This document shows positions 33,407-41,771 of a stretch of DNA of 64,000 nt, piece after piece. The position numbers and the translations under genes were made by a program. The notes beneath the pieces are model-generated. The model saw only the letters and a list, made by a program, of their open reading frames with translations. It made no database searches and had not been told where the DNA came from. Position 1 is the stretch's first letter. Each line of letters begins with the position of its first letter. This stretch comes from Pseudomonas azadiae. Lineage in GTDB: Bacteria; Pseudomonadota; Gammaproteobacteria; Pseudomonadales; Pseudomonadaceae. The stretch is from assembly GCF_019145355.1 (NCBI RefSeq), contig NZ_JAHSTY010000001.1:3100001-3164000 (forward strand), read 5' to 3'.

Positions 33407-34480
33407 ATGGACGGTACTTCTGCAAGTCCCCAGCGGATGAATGCACAACAGCGCGCGGCGCATATCCGTGAAGTGGTGCTGGCCGAGGGCGTGCGACTGC
33501 GCCGGCAACATCCCTGGCTGCTGCATCAGGATGCGCTGGGAGCAGGGATCCTGGCGTTTGCGCTGGTGGGCATGCTCGGTTCGGCGGCGCTCTACGTCAC
33601 GGGCCATATGGCTTGGTGGGCGTGCCTGCTGCTCAATGCGTTCTTCGCCTCACTGACCCATGAGCTGGAACACGACTTGATCCACAGCATGTATTTTCGC
33701 AAGCAGCGCCTGGTGCACAACCTGATGATGGGCCTGGTGTGGCTGGCGCGGCCGAGCACGATCAACCCGTGGATTCGTCGGCACCTGCACCTCAACCATC
33801 ACAAGGTCTCCGGCACCGAGGCCGATATGGAGGAACGCGCGATCACCAACGGCGAGCCCTGGGGCATCCCACGGTTGCTGATGGTGGGCGATAACATGAT
33901 GTCGGCCCTGATTCGCCTGTTGCGCGCCAAGACCTGGCGGCACAGGTTCAGCATCCTCAAGCGTGTGTTGCTGGTCTACGCACCGCTGGCGCTGCTGCAT
34001 TGGGGCGCGTGGTATGTGTTCCTCGGCTTTCACGCCGCCAACGGCATCGCCAGCCTGCTGGGCGCGCCTATCGAATGGTCAGCGGGCACTTTGCAGATGA
34101 TGCAGGTGATCGACATCGCCGCCGTGGTGATCATCGGCCCCAACGTGCTGCGCACGTTTTGCCTGCACTTCGTCAGCTCCAACATGCACTACTACGGCGA
34201 TGTGGAACCGGGCAATGTGATCCAGCAGACTCAAGTGCTGAACCCCTGGTGGATGTGGCCGCTGCAAGCGTTCTGCTTCAATTTCGGCAGCACCCATGGC
34301 ATCCACCATTTTGTGGTGAAGGAGCCTTTCTATATCCGTCAGATGACCGCCAAGGTGGCGCACAACGTCATGGCCGAGATGGGCGTGCGTTTCAATGATA
34401 TCGGCACCTTTGCCAGGGCCAATCGGTTTGTGCGGCGTGAACCGATGCGCGCTCACGAACCGCGTACCGCCAAGGCTTAG
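33407..34480 (+). CDS. Membrane fatty acid desaturase (second type)
   Basis: 357 residues from ATG 33407 (GGATGGAAG upstream; the frame is open much further left across the divergent gene and that part is ignored). Histidine boxes: HELEHDLIH, HLHLNHHKVSG and HGIHHFVVKEP, the FA_desaturase (PF00487) set of eight His. Hydrophobic pairs near residues 45-85 and 190-260 anchor it. It is not closely similar to desA at 21438. The AraC-type regulator upstream presumably controls it. Substrate unknown: it could be a free or CoA-bound fatty acid, or an alkyl/sterol-type compound. Its 3' end overlaps the convergent HIT gene by 4 bp. Confidence 0.85.
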   Translation: MDGTSASPQRMNAQQRAAHIREVVLAEGVRLRRQHPWLLHQDALGAGILAFALVGMLGSAALYVTGHMAWWACLLLNAFFASLTHELEHDLIHSMYFRKQRLVHNLMMGLVWLARPSTINPWIRRHLHLNHHKVSGTEADMEERAITNGEPWGIPRLLMVGDNMMSALIRLLRAKTWRHRFSILKRVLLVYAPLALLHWGAWYVFLGFHAANGIASLLGAPIEWSAGTLQMMQVIDIAAVVIIGPNVLRTFCLHFVSSNMHYYGDVEPGNVIQQTQVLNPWWMWPLQAFCFNFGSTHGIHHFVVKEPFYIRQMTAKVAHNVMAEMGVRFNDIGTFARANRFVRREPMRAHEPRTAKA

Positions 34481-35004
34481 TCGAGGCGAAGGAGGGCGCT
34501 TCGTACGTGGGTATGGAGATCAAATGTGGAGGTTGGTTGCCTGGCGAAAGATCTGATATGAGCCGCCAATTCAGCCAGCGCTCTATCGTCTGCCCTGGCC
34601 GCGTCATGGGAAGAAAGATAGCCTTCGTAATGCTCAAAATATTTGTCCAATGTTGAGCTGATTTTTTTGAAAGTGCTGTCCTCCCCTGTCCCATGCATCG
34701 GGAACAACTTGGCGTGCAGATGATCCACGCCATAGCCCTCCAGAATCATGCCCGTTCTGGCAACACCTGTGAGCGCGTTGTCCAGAAGCAGCGCAGTCTT
34801 TTTGGCCGCGACCACTAGGTCGCAAAGCACTGTATTCGACTGGGCAAACGCATAGCTGCCGTGATGGATTTTAGGGATGACGACACTGAAGCCTGGGGTG
34901 TTGGGGAATATGGAGAGAAAGGCCATGTGGGACTGGTCCTCCCACAAAAGATGAGAGGGGGCGGTACCGCGGGCAATGCTGCAAAAAATACAGTCCATCA
35001 TCAA
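34477..35004 (-). CDS. HIT-family protein with altered histidine triad
   Basis: 175 residues; three possible Met starts in a row. The N-terminus DCIFCSIARGTAPSHLLWEDQSHMAFLSIFP is a textbook HIT-domain opening, with Cys residues that could bind zinc. The catalytic block reads YGVDHLHAKLFPMHG: the first two His of HxHxH are present, including the position of the nucleophile, but the third is Lys. Activity as a nucleotide hydrolase/transferase is thus possible but altered. An additional ~60 residues follow the HIT fold (KKISSTLDKYFEHYEGYLSSHDAARADDR...). Composition is less GC-rich than the flanks, so it may be part of an acquired patch reaching to about 35.4 kb. Confidence 0.8.
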   Translation of the reverse strand: MMMDCIFCSIARGTAPSHLLWEDQSHMAFLSIFPNTPGFSVVIPKIHHGSYAFAQSNTVLCDLVVAAKKTALLLDNALTGVARTGMILEGYGVDHLHAKLFPMHGTGEDSTFKKISSTLDKYFEHYEGYLSSHDAARADDRALAELAAHIRSFARQPTSTFDLHTHVRSALLRLD

Positions 35005-35022
35005 ACACCTGCCTCATTCTGG

Positions 35023-35244
35023 TCAAAATATTGGGGGAGTATCTTGTCTTTTTCTGAAAAGAAGTTGGCGATGCAATGGCTGTGTAGATAACCTCCGCTT
35101 ACGACACGGAATTCCCGTCGCACAGGCCAGCTCACCGGCTTTTGATACTAAGGTAGGAGGGTTGTCTGCGGCAATTGCAATTGCAGAAAAGGTAGTGGAG
35201 TTTGCGAGTTCAATAATGGCGTCATAGCTTAGCTCTAGTGCCAC
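35023..35244 (-). CDS. Possible small ORF or gene remnant, AT-rich
   Basis: A minus-strand frame reads VALELSYDAIIELANSTTFSAIAIAADNPP from GTG 35244 and ends at 35023, just upstream of the HIT gene. The frame stays open further upstream (to about 35318) with FISLKFTDNQINDRFDN, which looks coding but has no ATG or GTG with a ribosome site. It may be the truncated tail of a lost gene or use an unusual start. No family recognised. The rest of 35005-35463 is AT-rich and holds only a small palindrome AGATTTTAAAATCT (35394-35407). Confidence 0.25.
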   Translation of the reverse strand: MALELSYDAIIELANSTTFSAIAIAADNPPTLVSKAGELACATGIPCRKRRLSTQPLHRQLLFRKRQDTPPIF

Positions 35245-35463
35245 TGTTTGGATGTTTATATTGTCGAAGCGGTCATTTATTTGATTGTCGGTGAACTTGA
35301 GCGAGATGAAAATATAATTAAGGATTTATTATATCTTCGTTAAATTTCTTGGTCGATGTGGAATGTCTAGTAGTGGGTTTTTTAATCAGCGTAAGATTTT
35401 AAAATCTGATTGTTTGTTTAAACCGCGATATTCGCCAAAAGCCTGCTGGACTCCCCGCGTACC

Positions 35464-36663
35464 TTAGGCGTGACCGGGCGCTGCGACTTCCAGCCCGCTG
35501 CGGTAGGTGGCCGGGCTGAACACCCGCGTCACCAGCAGCATCGCCACGACCGTTACCGTGAGCACGGCCCAGGCGCTGACAAAGCTGCCGGTGACTTCGC
35601 GCAGCCAGCCGGTCAGCCAAGGCGAAACCGCGTTGATCAAAAAGCCCACGCCCTGTACGAACGCCGCCAGTTGACCGGCTTGTCGCGGGTCGCGGTGATG
35701 GTCCAGGGTCAGCAACAGGCTGAGGGCGAAACACGCCCCCAGGCCGAAACCGCACAGCGCCACCCACACATGGGGAAACTGCAACGGTGCAATCAACAGG
35801 CCGAGGTAGCCAAAGGTCTGGGCCAGCAGGCTGACCCACAGCAGGGGTCGACGGTCGACCCCGCGTTGCGCCAGCACCGGCATCAATAGCGCCGCGATCA
35901 CCTGGAAGATCGTCATGAAGGCCAGCAGTGTTCCGCTGGGCAATACGTCCCAGCCCAGTTGCTGATAGTAGGCGGGCAGCCACGCCACCAGGCTCATGTA
36001 ACCGCAGTTCACCAAGCCGAAATACAGCGCCAGCAGCCAGGCGCGACGATTGCGCAGGCCCTGGAATGCCGGGGCTACTTGTGGGTTTTTCGCAGCGCCC
36101 AGCGGCAACCAGGCCCACAACAGCAACGCCGCCAGCGCTGGCAACAACCACACGCCGAGCCCGGCCTGCCAGTGCTGGAAATGGCTGGCCACCACCGGGC
36201 TGAGCAATGCCGCCAACCCGCCGCCGGCCATCAACGACGCGGAGTACACCCCCATCGCCACCGGCACGCGGTAATGAAACTCGCGCTTGATCATCGCCGG
36301 CACCAACGCCTGGATCAGCGCCACGCCGGCACCGCCGAGCAAGGCCGTGACCAGCAGCGCCGAGCCCTGGCCCATCAACCAACGGGCCAGGCACGCCAGC
36401 AGAATCATCATCAGGCCCAAGGCGATGCCGCGTCGCTCACCCAGCTTTGCTTCAACGCGCACACCCACCAGCGCCACCAGGCCCATGCACACCACCGGCA
36501 GGCTGGTAAGCAGGGCGCTGCTCTGGAAACTCAGGCCGGTGGCCTGGCGAATCTCGCCGAGCAATGGGCTGATCGAGCTGAGGATCGGCCTCAGGTTCAG
36601 GCCGAGCACCACCAGCAGGGCCCAGCCTACAAATTTGCCGATGGATGAAGGGTTAAGCGGCAT
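35464..36663 (-). CDS. CynX/NimT-family MFS transporter
   Basis: 399 residues with twelve hydrophobic segments. The opening LVVLGLNLRPILSSISPLLGEIRQATGLSFQSSALLTSLPVVCMGL is the signature of the CynX/NimT (YycB) group. Charged loops such as GVRVEAKLGERRGIALGL between TM2 and TM3, and QRGVDRRPLLW between TM8 and TM9, fit MFS motif A-like positions. Members include cyanate transporter CynX and 2-nitroimidazole exporter NimT; substrate here is unknown. It stands alone, with AT-rich DNA on both sides. Confidence 0.88.
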   Translation of the reverse strand: MPLNPSSIGKFVGWALLVVLGLNLRPILSSISPLLGEIRQATGLSFQSSALLTSLPVVCMGLVALVGVRVEAKLGERRGIALGLMMILLACLARWLMGQGSALLVTALLGGAGVALIQALVPAMIKREFHYRVPVAMGVYSASLMAGGGLAALLSPVVASHFQHWQAGLGVWLLPALAALLLWAWLPLGAAKNPQVAPAFQGLRNRRAWLLALYFGLVNCGYMSLVAWLPAYYQQLGWDVLPSGTLLAFMTIFQVIAALLMPVLAQRGVDRRPLLWVSLLAQTFGYLGLLIAPLQFPHVWVALCGFGLGACFALSLLLTLDHHRDPRQAGQLAAFVQGVGFLINAVSPWLTGWLREVTGSFVSAWAVLTVTVVAMLLVTRVFSPATYRSGLEVAAPGHA

Positions 36664-36986
36664 GCAGCGGATTTCCAGTGGCTAAATGAAGGGGGTGAGT
36701 ATGGGAGCACCACAGGTATTTTGAAATTAAATCTAACCATGCCCGCAAGCAGCCCAGCCTGAGCGATGCATTTGCTGATTATTTTTATGCCTGAAAAGCA
36801 TCAAAAACTGCAGCCTTTTTTCAGAAAAAAGCGTGAGATTTTTACTATAGAGAAGCTGTTTTATTTCGAATGGTTAAGTTCACCTGTTACTTATGACAGT
36901 ACCGTTGCTTTATTTCCAGGGTTAAGGTTGGGTGGCGTTCGTAGCATGAGCTGCGAATTTTTTAATAACTTGAATGGAGTTATAAA
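36664..36986. other. AT-rich spacer, no gene seen
   Basis: Open frames here are short or poor in coding character (for example a Lys/Phe-rich frame from 36766). An inverted AT-rich stretch near 36830 gives no clear promoter. The TTGAATGGAGTTATAAA just before 36987 contains a GGAG ribosome site for the next gene. Confidence 0.4.
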
Positions 36987-37661
36987 ATGTCGTCGCCTAT
37001 TGGTTACTATCGAAGCTCTGGGTTTGATACCTTAACTATTAGCCAAAGTTCTGGCCAATCCTGTTCAGGAAATTTTATGAGAAACGGTGATGGCGCCGCA
37101 CAAGCTTTTAACTTTACCAACGGCAGCCTCAATGGCGTTAGCTTTAAATTTACGGGAACTGTACCGGCCAACCCTACGTACGGGATAGCAGGTGGCGAAG
37201 TCGTAATGGGTGACTTAACGTTTTCTTCTGATTTCAGTAACGTCCAAGGGACGTTGCTGGACAAGGGCATTATGAGGAACGTCAGCTTTCAGAAGATGGC
37301 AGACAGCCTCGATTCGTTGGGAAATCCTATTACTGGTGAAGTCAAAGGTGCTTACAGCGGGATCGTACGAGGATTGCCAGTAACATTGACAGTAGGTGCG
37401 GTCGTTCAACCACAGCAAGGAACAGGAACTGCACCTGTACAGGGGCCTTCAAATGTCGGCACCTTACAAGAGGCGGGTGTAACTTACCAAATACAGGGGC
37501 CGATTAGTCGCGACTATATTTCATTCACTGTGTATAACTATCGTGATGGCAAAAGTCATTGGTCCGGTCTACCCGTGGACTGGAGCTGCAAGAGTCTTAG
37601 CCTCTCGCTTGACGGTGATGGGGGCGCGGTGGAGGGGCCTTATATACTCACGCAACCTTGA
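36987..37661 (+). CDS. Unknown beta-rich soluble protein
   Basis: 224 residues, GGAG 10 bp upstream of the ATG. No signal peptide or membrane segment. The sequence is rich in Gly, Ser, Thr and alternating hydrophobic residues, typical of a beta sandwich or barrel: GYYRSSGFDTLTISQSSG, then a Gly/Asn-rich stretch, VVMGDLTFSSDF, then GIVRGLPVTLTVGAVVQ before a Gln/Gly/Pro linker and a second beta part ending SLSLDGDGGAVEGPYIL. Two Cys are far apart (residues ~26 and ~200). I recognise no family. More AT-rich than the surrounding core genes, with its own hairpin at 37719, so it looks like a single acquired gene. Confidence 0.6.
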   Translation: MSSPIGYYRSSGFDTLTISQSSGQSCSGNFMRNGDGAAQAFNFTNGSLNGVSFKFTGTVPANPTYGIAGGEVVMGDLTFSSDFSNVQGTLLDKGIMRNVSFQKMADSLDSLGNPITGEVKGAYSGIVRGLPVTLTVGAVVQPQQGTGTAPVQGPSNVGTLQEAGVTYQIQGPISRDYISFTVYNYRDGKSHWSGLPVDWSCKSLSLSLDGDGGAVEGPYILTQP

Positions 37662-37718
37662 GGCATGAATTAGTCGTTCTGTTATGTAGCGCGCGTCGTG
37701 TTAATTCAGGAGCAAAAA

Positions 37719-37742
37719 AAGGAGGGTTCATTGACCCTCCTT
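37719..37742 (+). terminator. Terminator-like hairpin after the unknown gene
   Basis: Stem AAGGAGGGT / ACCCTCCTT with 6-nt loop; preceded by a run of A and followed by TTACCTATTTTT. It could work in either direction. Confidence 0.65.
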
Positions 37743-37891
37743 ACCTATTTTTACGTTCGCTGTGCGTCAGCGATTTTCAGCAGAAATACGGAATTTTTTG
37801 GTTATTAACAAATAGCTTCTTATTCCTTACCGAACATATCTCTCGTCCCTATACTGTCCAGCAACGCTAAACGCTGCAGGAGGGCACACCC

Positions 37892-38473
37892 ATGCACAGC
37901 GAGTCGATTCGTTACCTGATCGTGCCGGGCTGGCAAGGATCGCCCGAAGATCATTGGCAAAGCCATTGGCAGCACAGCCTGCCCAACAGCGCCCGCGTGG
38001 AGCAGGCCGACTGGGTTACGCCGCGTCGCGAAGACTGGGTCGCCGCGCTTGCCGAGGCCATCGCGGCCGACAGCACGCCGGTGATCCTGATTGCCCATAG
38101 CCTGGGCTGCATCACGGTGGCGCATTGGGCGGCCACCGCCCCGGTGCAGTCTCTGCGGCAGGTGCGCGGTGCGTTGCTGGTGGCCCCGGCCGACGTCGAA
38201 CGCCCCGCGTGTGCACCGGCGTTGCGAAACTTCGCACCTATTCCCACCGACCTGTTGCCGTTTCCCAGCCAAGTGGTCAGTTCCGACAACGACAGTGCCA
38301 TCAGCGCCCATAGGGCGGTGGAGCTGGCCCGTAACTGGGGCGCCGAGGCCGGTATTTTGTCCGGTGCCGGCCATATCAATGTGAAGTCCGGCCACCAGCG
38401 TTGGGAGCAGGGTTTCGCCTACCTGTATCGCCTGCAAAGCCGCCTTGAGCATCACGCCCGGCGCACCGCGTAA
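37892..38473 (+). CDS. RBBP9/YdeN-family alpha/beta hydrolase
   Basis: 193 residues, AGGAGG upstream. The start IRYLIVPGWQGSPEDHWQSHWQ and the nucleophile elbow LIAHSLGCITVAHWA (Ser in the GxSxG-like AHSLG) define the RBBP9/YdeN serine-hydrolase family. The acid is probably the Asp in SSDNDSAIS and the base His in GAGHINVKSG. Physiological substrate unknown. It is followed by a sigma-54 activator gene 48 bp downstream with the same orientation, an arrangement that suggests an operon. Confidence 0.9.
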   Translation: MHSESIRYLIVPGWQGSPEDHWQSHWQHSLPNSARVEQADWVTPRREDWVAALAEAIAADSTPVILIAHSLGCITVAHWAATAPVQSLRQVRGALLVAPADVERPACAPALRNFAPIPTDLLPFPSQVVSSDNDSAISAHRAVELARNWGAEAGILSGAGHINVKSGHQRWEQGFAYLYRLQSRLEHHARRTA

Positions 38474-38521
38474 CATTTTTCAACGCCCTGTCCCTGAGTG
38501 GAACGGGGGCGGGAGTCTGCC

Positions 38522-39442
38522 ATGAACCTGCATGAAACCTACGGCCAGCCTTTGCTGACCTTCCCCGATGCCGAAAAAAGCCCGCTCAGTATCCGCGCCA
38601 AGGCGTTGGTGTTTGTTGATCCGCGTTCACGGCAACTGCGCGAAGAACTGGAAAGCCTCGCGCCGCGCGCCTTGCCCGTGTTGATTCGCGGCGAGACGGG
38701 CAGCGGCAAGGAGTTGCTGGCGCGGCATATTCACCGTGGCAGCGACCGCGCTGGGTTGTTTGTCTCGGTCAACTGCGGCGCGATCAGCCCCACTTACGCC
38801 GATGCGGAATTGTTCGGTTATGCCGCCGGTAGCCATAGCGGCGCGGCGAGCAGCCGAGCCGGCTGGTTCGGTTCAGCCAATGGCGGCACGTTATACCTGG
38901 ATGAAATCGGCGACTTGCCGCTGCCGATCCAGGTCAAATTGCTTGCGGCCCTGGAGAATCACGAGGTCACCCGCGTTGGCGCCCAACAGCCAAGCCCCGT
39001 GGACGTGCGCCTGGTGGCGGCCACCAGCATCGACTTGGCGCAGGCGGTGGCGGCGGGCAAATTTCATCAGCGCCTGTTTCATTACTTGAGCGAAGGCCAA
39101 TTGGACCTGCCCGCGCTGCGCGAGCGGGTCGGCGATATCCTGTCTCTGGCCGAGTACTTTCTTGGCATTTACAGCCAGCGCCTGGACCTTCCGGTACCGT
39201 TGATCAGCGATGCCGCCCAGCGCGTGTTGGAACACCACAGCTGGCCCGGCAATACCCGCGAGCTGGAAAACGTCATTCACTTTGCATTGCTGGTGAGCAG
39301 CGGCGATGAGATTTTGCCCGAGCATCTGAACCTGCCCGTCGCCGGTTCGCCGATGGAACAGGTGCGGCGGATTTTCGCGAGCGCCAGTCCTGCCGAGCAG
39401 GAAAGGTTAAGAAAATTCCTGCATGAGCAAAATGGAATATGA
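38522..39442 (+). CDS. Minimal sigma-54-type AAA+ activator (SfnR-like), atypical
   Basis: 306 residues from ATG 38522 (the longer frame has no better ribosome site). Only an AAA+ domain is present: Walker A GETGSGKE (57-64), Walker B GGTLYLDEIGDL (121-132), sensor-like region DVRLVAATS and a closing SWPGNTRELENVIHFALL. There is no N-terminal sensor domain. The sigma-54-contacting GAFTGA loop is replaced by GSHSGA (103-108). After the AAA+ C-subdomain the protein ends without a recognisable Fis-type HTH. Sulfone/sulfonate regulators of the SfnR type are similar AAA+ proteins lacking a sensor but keep GAFTGA and HTH. The neighbouring MetQ-like gene suggests a sulfur role. It may be a degenerate or regulatory-only protein. 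Confidence 0.8.
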   Translation: MNLHETYGQPLLTFPDAEKSPLSIRAKALVFVDPRSRQLREELESLAPRALPVLIRGETGSGKELLARHIHRGSDRAGLFVSVNCGAISPTYADAELFGYAAGSHSGAASSRAGWFGSANGGTLYLDEIGDLPLPIQVKLLAALENHEVTRVGAQQPSPVDVRLVAATSIDLAQAVAAGKFHQRLFHYLSEGQLDLPALRERVGDILSLAEYFLGIYSQRLDLPVPLISDAAQRVLEHHSWPGNTRELENVIHFALLVSSGDEILPEHLNLPVAGSPMEQVRRIFASASPAEQERLRKFLHEQNGI

Positions 39443-39555
39443 AAGTGAATAAAAGATATTGTTCGGGAATAAAAAATCTAGGTATTGTCCGTTCTACGCC
39501 GCGATAGCACTTCGCTGGCACCTCACAAAGAAAACGGTCGTTAGAAGGACATTGC

Positions 39556-40338
39556 ATGAAAAAGGTTCTGTTGTTTACCGCACTGGCGGCTGCCCTGACA
39601 GCTGGCTTCGCCCAGGCCAATGAAAAACTGGTGGTGGCCGCCACCCCGGTGCCGCATGCCGAGATCCTTGAGCTGATCAAGCCGACCCTGGCCAAAGAAG
39701 GCGTGGACTTGCAGATCAAAGTCTTCACCGACTACGTACAGCCGAACGTGCAAGTCGCTGAGAAACGCCTGGACGCCAACTACTTCCAGACCCTGCCGTA
39801 CCTGGAAAACTTCAACAAGGGCAAGGGCACCAACCTGGTCACCGTGATCGGCGTGCACGTCGAGCCGTTCGGTGGCTACTCGAAAAAGATCAAGCATATT
39901 TCCGAACTCAAGGACGGCGCCACCGTTGCCATCCCGAACGAAGGCTCCAACAGCGGCCGTGCCCTGTTGCTGCTGCAGAAAGCCGGTGTGATCACCCTGA
40001 AAGACCCGACCAATGCCCTGTCTACGCCGAAAGACATCGCCAGCAACCCGAAAAACCTGAAATTCAAAGAGCTGGAATCCGCCCTGCTGCCACGCGTGCT
40101 CGACCAGGTTGATCTGGACATGATCAATACAAACTATGCGTTGGAAGCCGGCCTCAACCCGGCCAAGGACGCGCTGATCATCGAAGACGCCAAGTCGCCG
40201 TACGTGAACTTCCTGGTCGCACGCCCGGACAACAAGGACAGCGATGCGATCCAGAAGTTGGCCAAGGCCCTGACCAGCCCGGAAGTCAAAGCCTTCATCG
40301 AGAAGAAGTACAACGGCGCGGTGTTGCCGGCGTTCTGA
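39556..40338 (+). CDS. MetQ/NlpA-family methionine-type binding protein
   Basis: 260 residues. The signal peptide ends at FAQANEKLVVAATPVPHAEILE, so it is secreted by Sec rather than lipid-anchored (no lipobox Cys). Family blocks: LDANYFQTLPYLENFNKGKGTNL, VHVEPFGGYSKKIKHISELKDGATVAIPNEGSNSGRALLLLQKAG and DQVDLDMINTNYAL. It captures methionine or a related sulfur compound for a MetNI transporter; no permease is adjacent, but metNI lies at 46.6-48.4 kb. GAAGGAC precedes the ATG. A true terminator follows. Confidence 0.88.
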   Translation: MKKVLLFTALAAALTAGFAQANEKLVVAATPVPHAEILELIKPTLAKEGVDLQIKVFTDYVQPNVQVAEKRLDANYFQTLPYLENFNKGKGTNLVTVIGVHVEPFGGYSKKIKHISELKDGATVAIPNEGSNSGRALLLLQKAGVITLKDPTNALSTPKDIASNPKNLKFKELESALLPRVLDQVDLDMINTNYALEAGLNPAKDALIIEDAKSPYVNFLVARPDNKDSDAIQKLAKALTSPEVKAFIEKKYNGAVLPAF

Positions 40339-40365
40339 TGTAAGCCAAAACCCCCTTCAAGGTTT

Positions 40366-40401
40366 AAACGCCGACGGCTACTACAGCGTCGGCGTTTTTT
40401 T
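40366..40401 (+). terminator. Rho-independent terminator after the MetQ-like gene
   Basis: Stem AAACGCCGACG / CGTCGGCGTTT with a 10-nt loop, followed by a T-run to 40401. Confidence 0.9.
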
Positions 40402-40431
40402 ATGCCTGCAATCTGGAACACGGCCAACACT

Positions 40432-40590
40432 GTGGGAGCTGGCTTGCCTGCGATAGCGGTCTGCCAGCTAACAACGTTCTGGCTGATCCACCGCTATCGC
40501 AGGCAAGCCAGCTCCCACATTCGACCGAGTTCCACCTTTGGAATGCGGGCGAATGTGGGAGCGGGCTTGCTCGCGAAGAGGCCATCACAG
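40432..40590. repeat. REPIN plus additional REP
   Basis: A full inverted pair at 40432-40518 (GTGGGAGCTGGCTTGCC ... GGCAAGCCAGCTCCCAC, inner GATAGCGGT/ACCGCTATC) and, after 36 bp, a single REP of the CGGG variant (from 40555). It fills most of the gap before the triA-like gene. Confidence 0.9.
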
Positions 40591-40688
40591 GCGCCGCCTG
40601 CCCACTCATCCATGCAGATAAGGAACCCTGAACTAAGCTCACAGTCGCATGCACACTGGCAAGTCGGCATCACGCAAAAGGAGCCTGC

Positions 40689-41771
40689 ATGGGCGGTCGT
40701 ATTTCCACCTGTATTTTTGGTCTTGGCCTACTGACGCTGCTGAGCGGCTGTGGCGAGGAAAAGGCTGAACCCAAGGCGCATTCACGGGTGTTTGTACAGA
40801 CCGTGCAGCCGGCGGACTTCGCGGCGGCGGTGACCCTCACGGGCGATATCCAGGCGCGGGTGCAGACGGACCTGTCCTTTCGTGTCGGCGGCAAGATCAT
40901 CCAGCGCATGGTGGATGTCGGCGATCGCGTGAGCGCCAGGCAAGTCCTGGCCAAGCTCGATCCTAAGGATCTGCAGACCAACGTCGACTCCGCCCAGGCC
41001 CAGGTCGTGGCCGAGCAGGCACGGGTCAAACAGACCGCCGCCGCCTTCGTTCGCCAGGAAAAACTCTTGCCCAAGGGCTACACCAGCCGCAGCGAATACG
41101 ATTCCGCCCAGGCCGCGCTGCGCAGCAGCCAGAGCGCCCTGGCGGCGGCCCAGGCCCAACTGGCCAATGCCCGTGAACAACTGGGCTATACCGCGCTGGT
41201 CGCCGATGCGCCTGGCGTGATTACCGCGCGTCAGGCCGAGGTCGGCCAGGTGGTGCAGGCCACGGTGCCGATCTTCAGCCTGGCCCGCGATGGCGAGCGC
41301 GATGCCGTGTTCAATGTGTATGAGTCGCTGCTGGTGGAGCCGCCGCCGGACGCGCCAATCACCGTCAGTTTGTTGGAAAACCCGAGCATCAAGGCCGTGG
41401 GCAAGGTCCGTGAAGTCACCCCCGCCGTGGCCGCCAATACCGGCACCGTGCAGGTGAAAATCGCCCTGCAGGCGCTGCCCAAGGGCATGGAACTGGGCTC
41501 GGTGGTGAGCGCCACCGCCAATGGCCCGGCCAAGGCCAGTATCGAACTGCCGTGGGCTGCGTTGACCAAAGAACTCAGCGAGCCCGCGGTATGGCTGGTC
41601 GACGGCGACGGCAACGCGCAGCTGCATAAAGTCACCGTGGCGCGTTACCTCACCGGCAAAGTCATCATTAGCGACGGCCTCAAAGGCGGCGAAAAAGTCG
41701 TGGTGGCCGGCGGGCAATTGCTGCACCCCGGCATGACTGTCGAGATCGCCCAGCCAGGAGCCCAGCCATGA
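40689..41771 (+). CDS. triA: RND periplasmic adaptor, TriA-like
   Basis: 360 residues. Signal peptide with lipobox LLSGC, so it is a lipoprotein adaptor. The barrel-sandwich (biotinyl-lipoyl) hybrid domain is split by a helical hairpin: LSFRVGGKIIQRMVDVGDRVSARQVLAKLDP, then coiled helices rich in Ala/Gln, then GVITARQAEVGQVV. Beta-barrel and membrane-proximal parts follow. It links the inner-membrane RND pump to an outer-membrane channel. A second adaptor gene overlaps its stop, and the RND gene follows; the two-adaptor arrangement is typical of P. aeruginosa TriABC (triclosan efflux). Confidence 0.83.
   Translation: MGGRISTCIFGLGLLTLLSGCGEEKAEPKAHSRVFVQTVQPADFAAAVTLTGDIQARVQTDLSFRVGGKIIQRMVDVGDRVSARQVLAKLDPKDLQTNVDSAQAQVVAEQARVKQTAAAFVRQEKLLPKGYTSRSEYDSAQAALRSSQSALAAAQAQLANAREQLGYTALVADAPGVITARQAEVGQVVQATVPIFSLARDGERDAVFNVYESLLVEPPPDAPITVSLLENPSIKAVGKVREVTPAVAANTGTVQVKIALQALPKGMELGSVVSATANGPAKASIELPWAALTKELSEPAVWLVDGDGNAQLHKVTVARYLTGKVIISDGLKGGEKVVVAGGQLLHPGMTVEIAQPGAQP

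Noticed and set aside
36766..37035. ORF of 89 codons in the AT-rich spacer
   Set aside because: Overlaps the better-supported gene at 36987 in another frame, no ribosome site, low-complexity Lys/Phe composition.
39510..39540. TGGCAC upstream of the MetQ-like gene as a sigma-54 promoter
   Set aside because: No GC-containing -12 element at the required 10-bp spacing.
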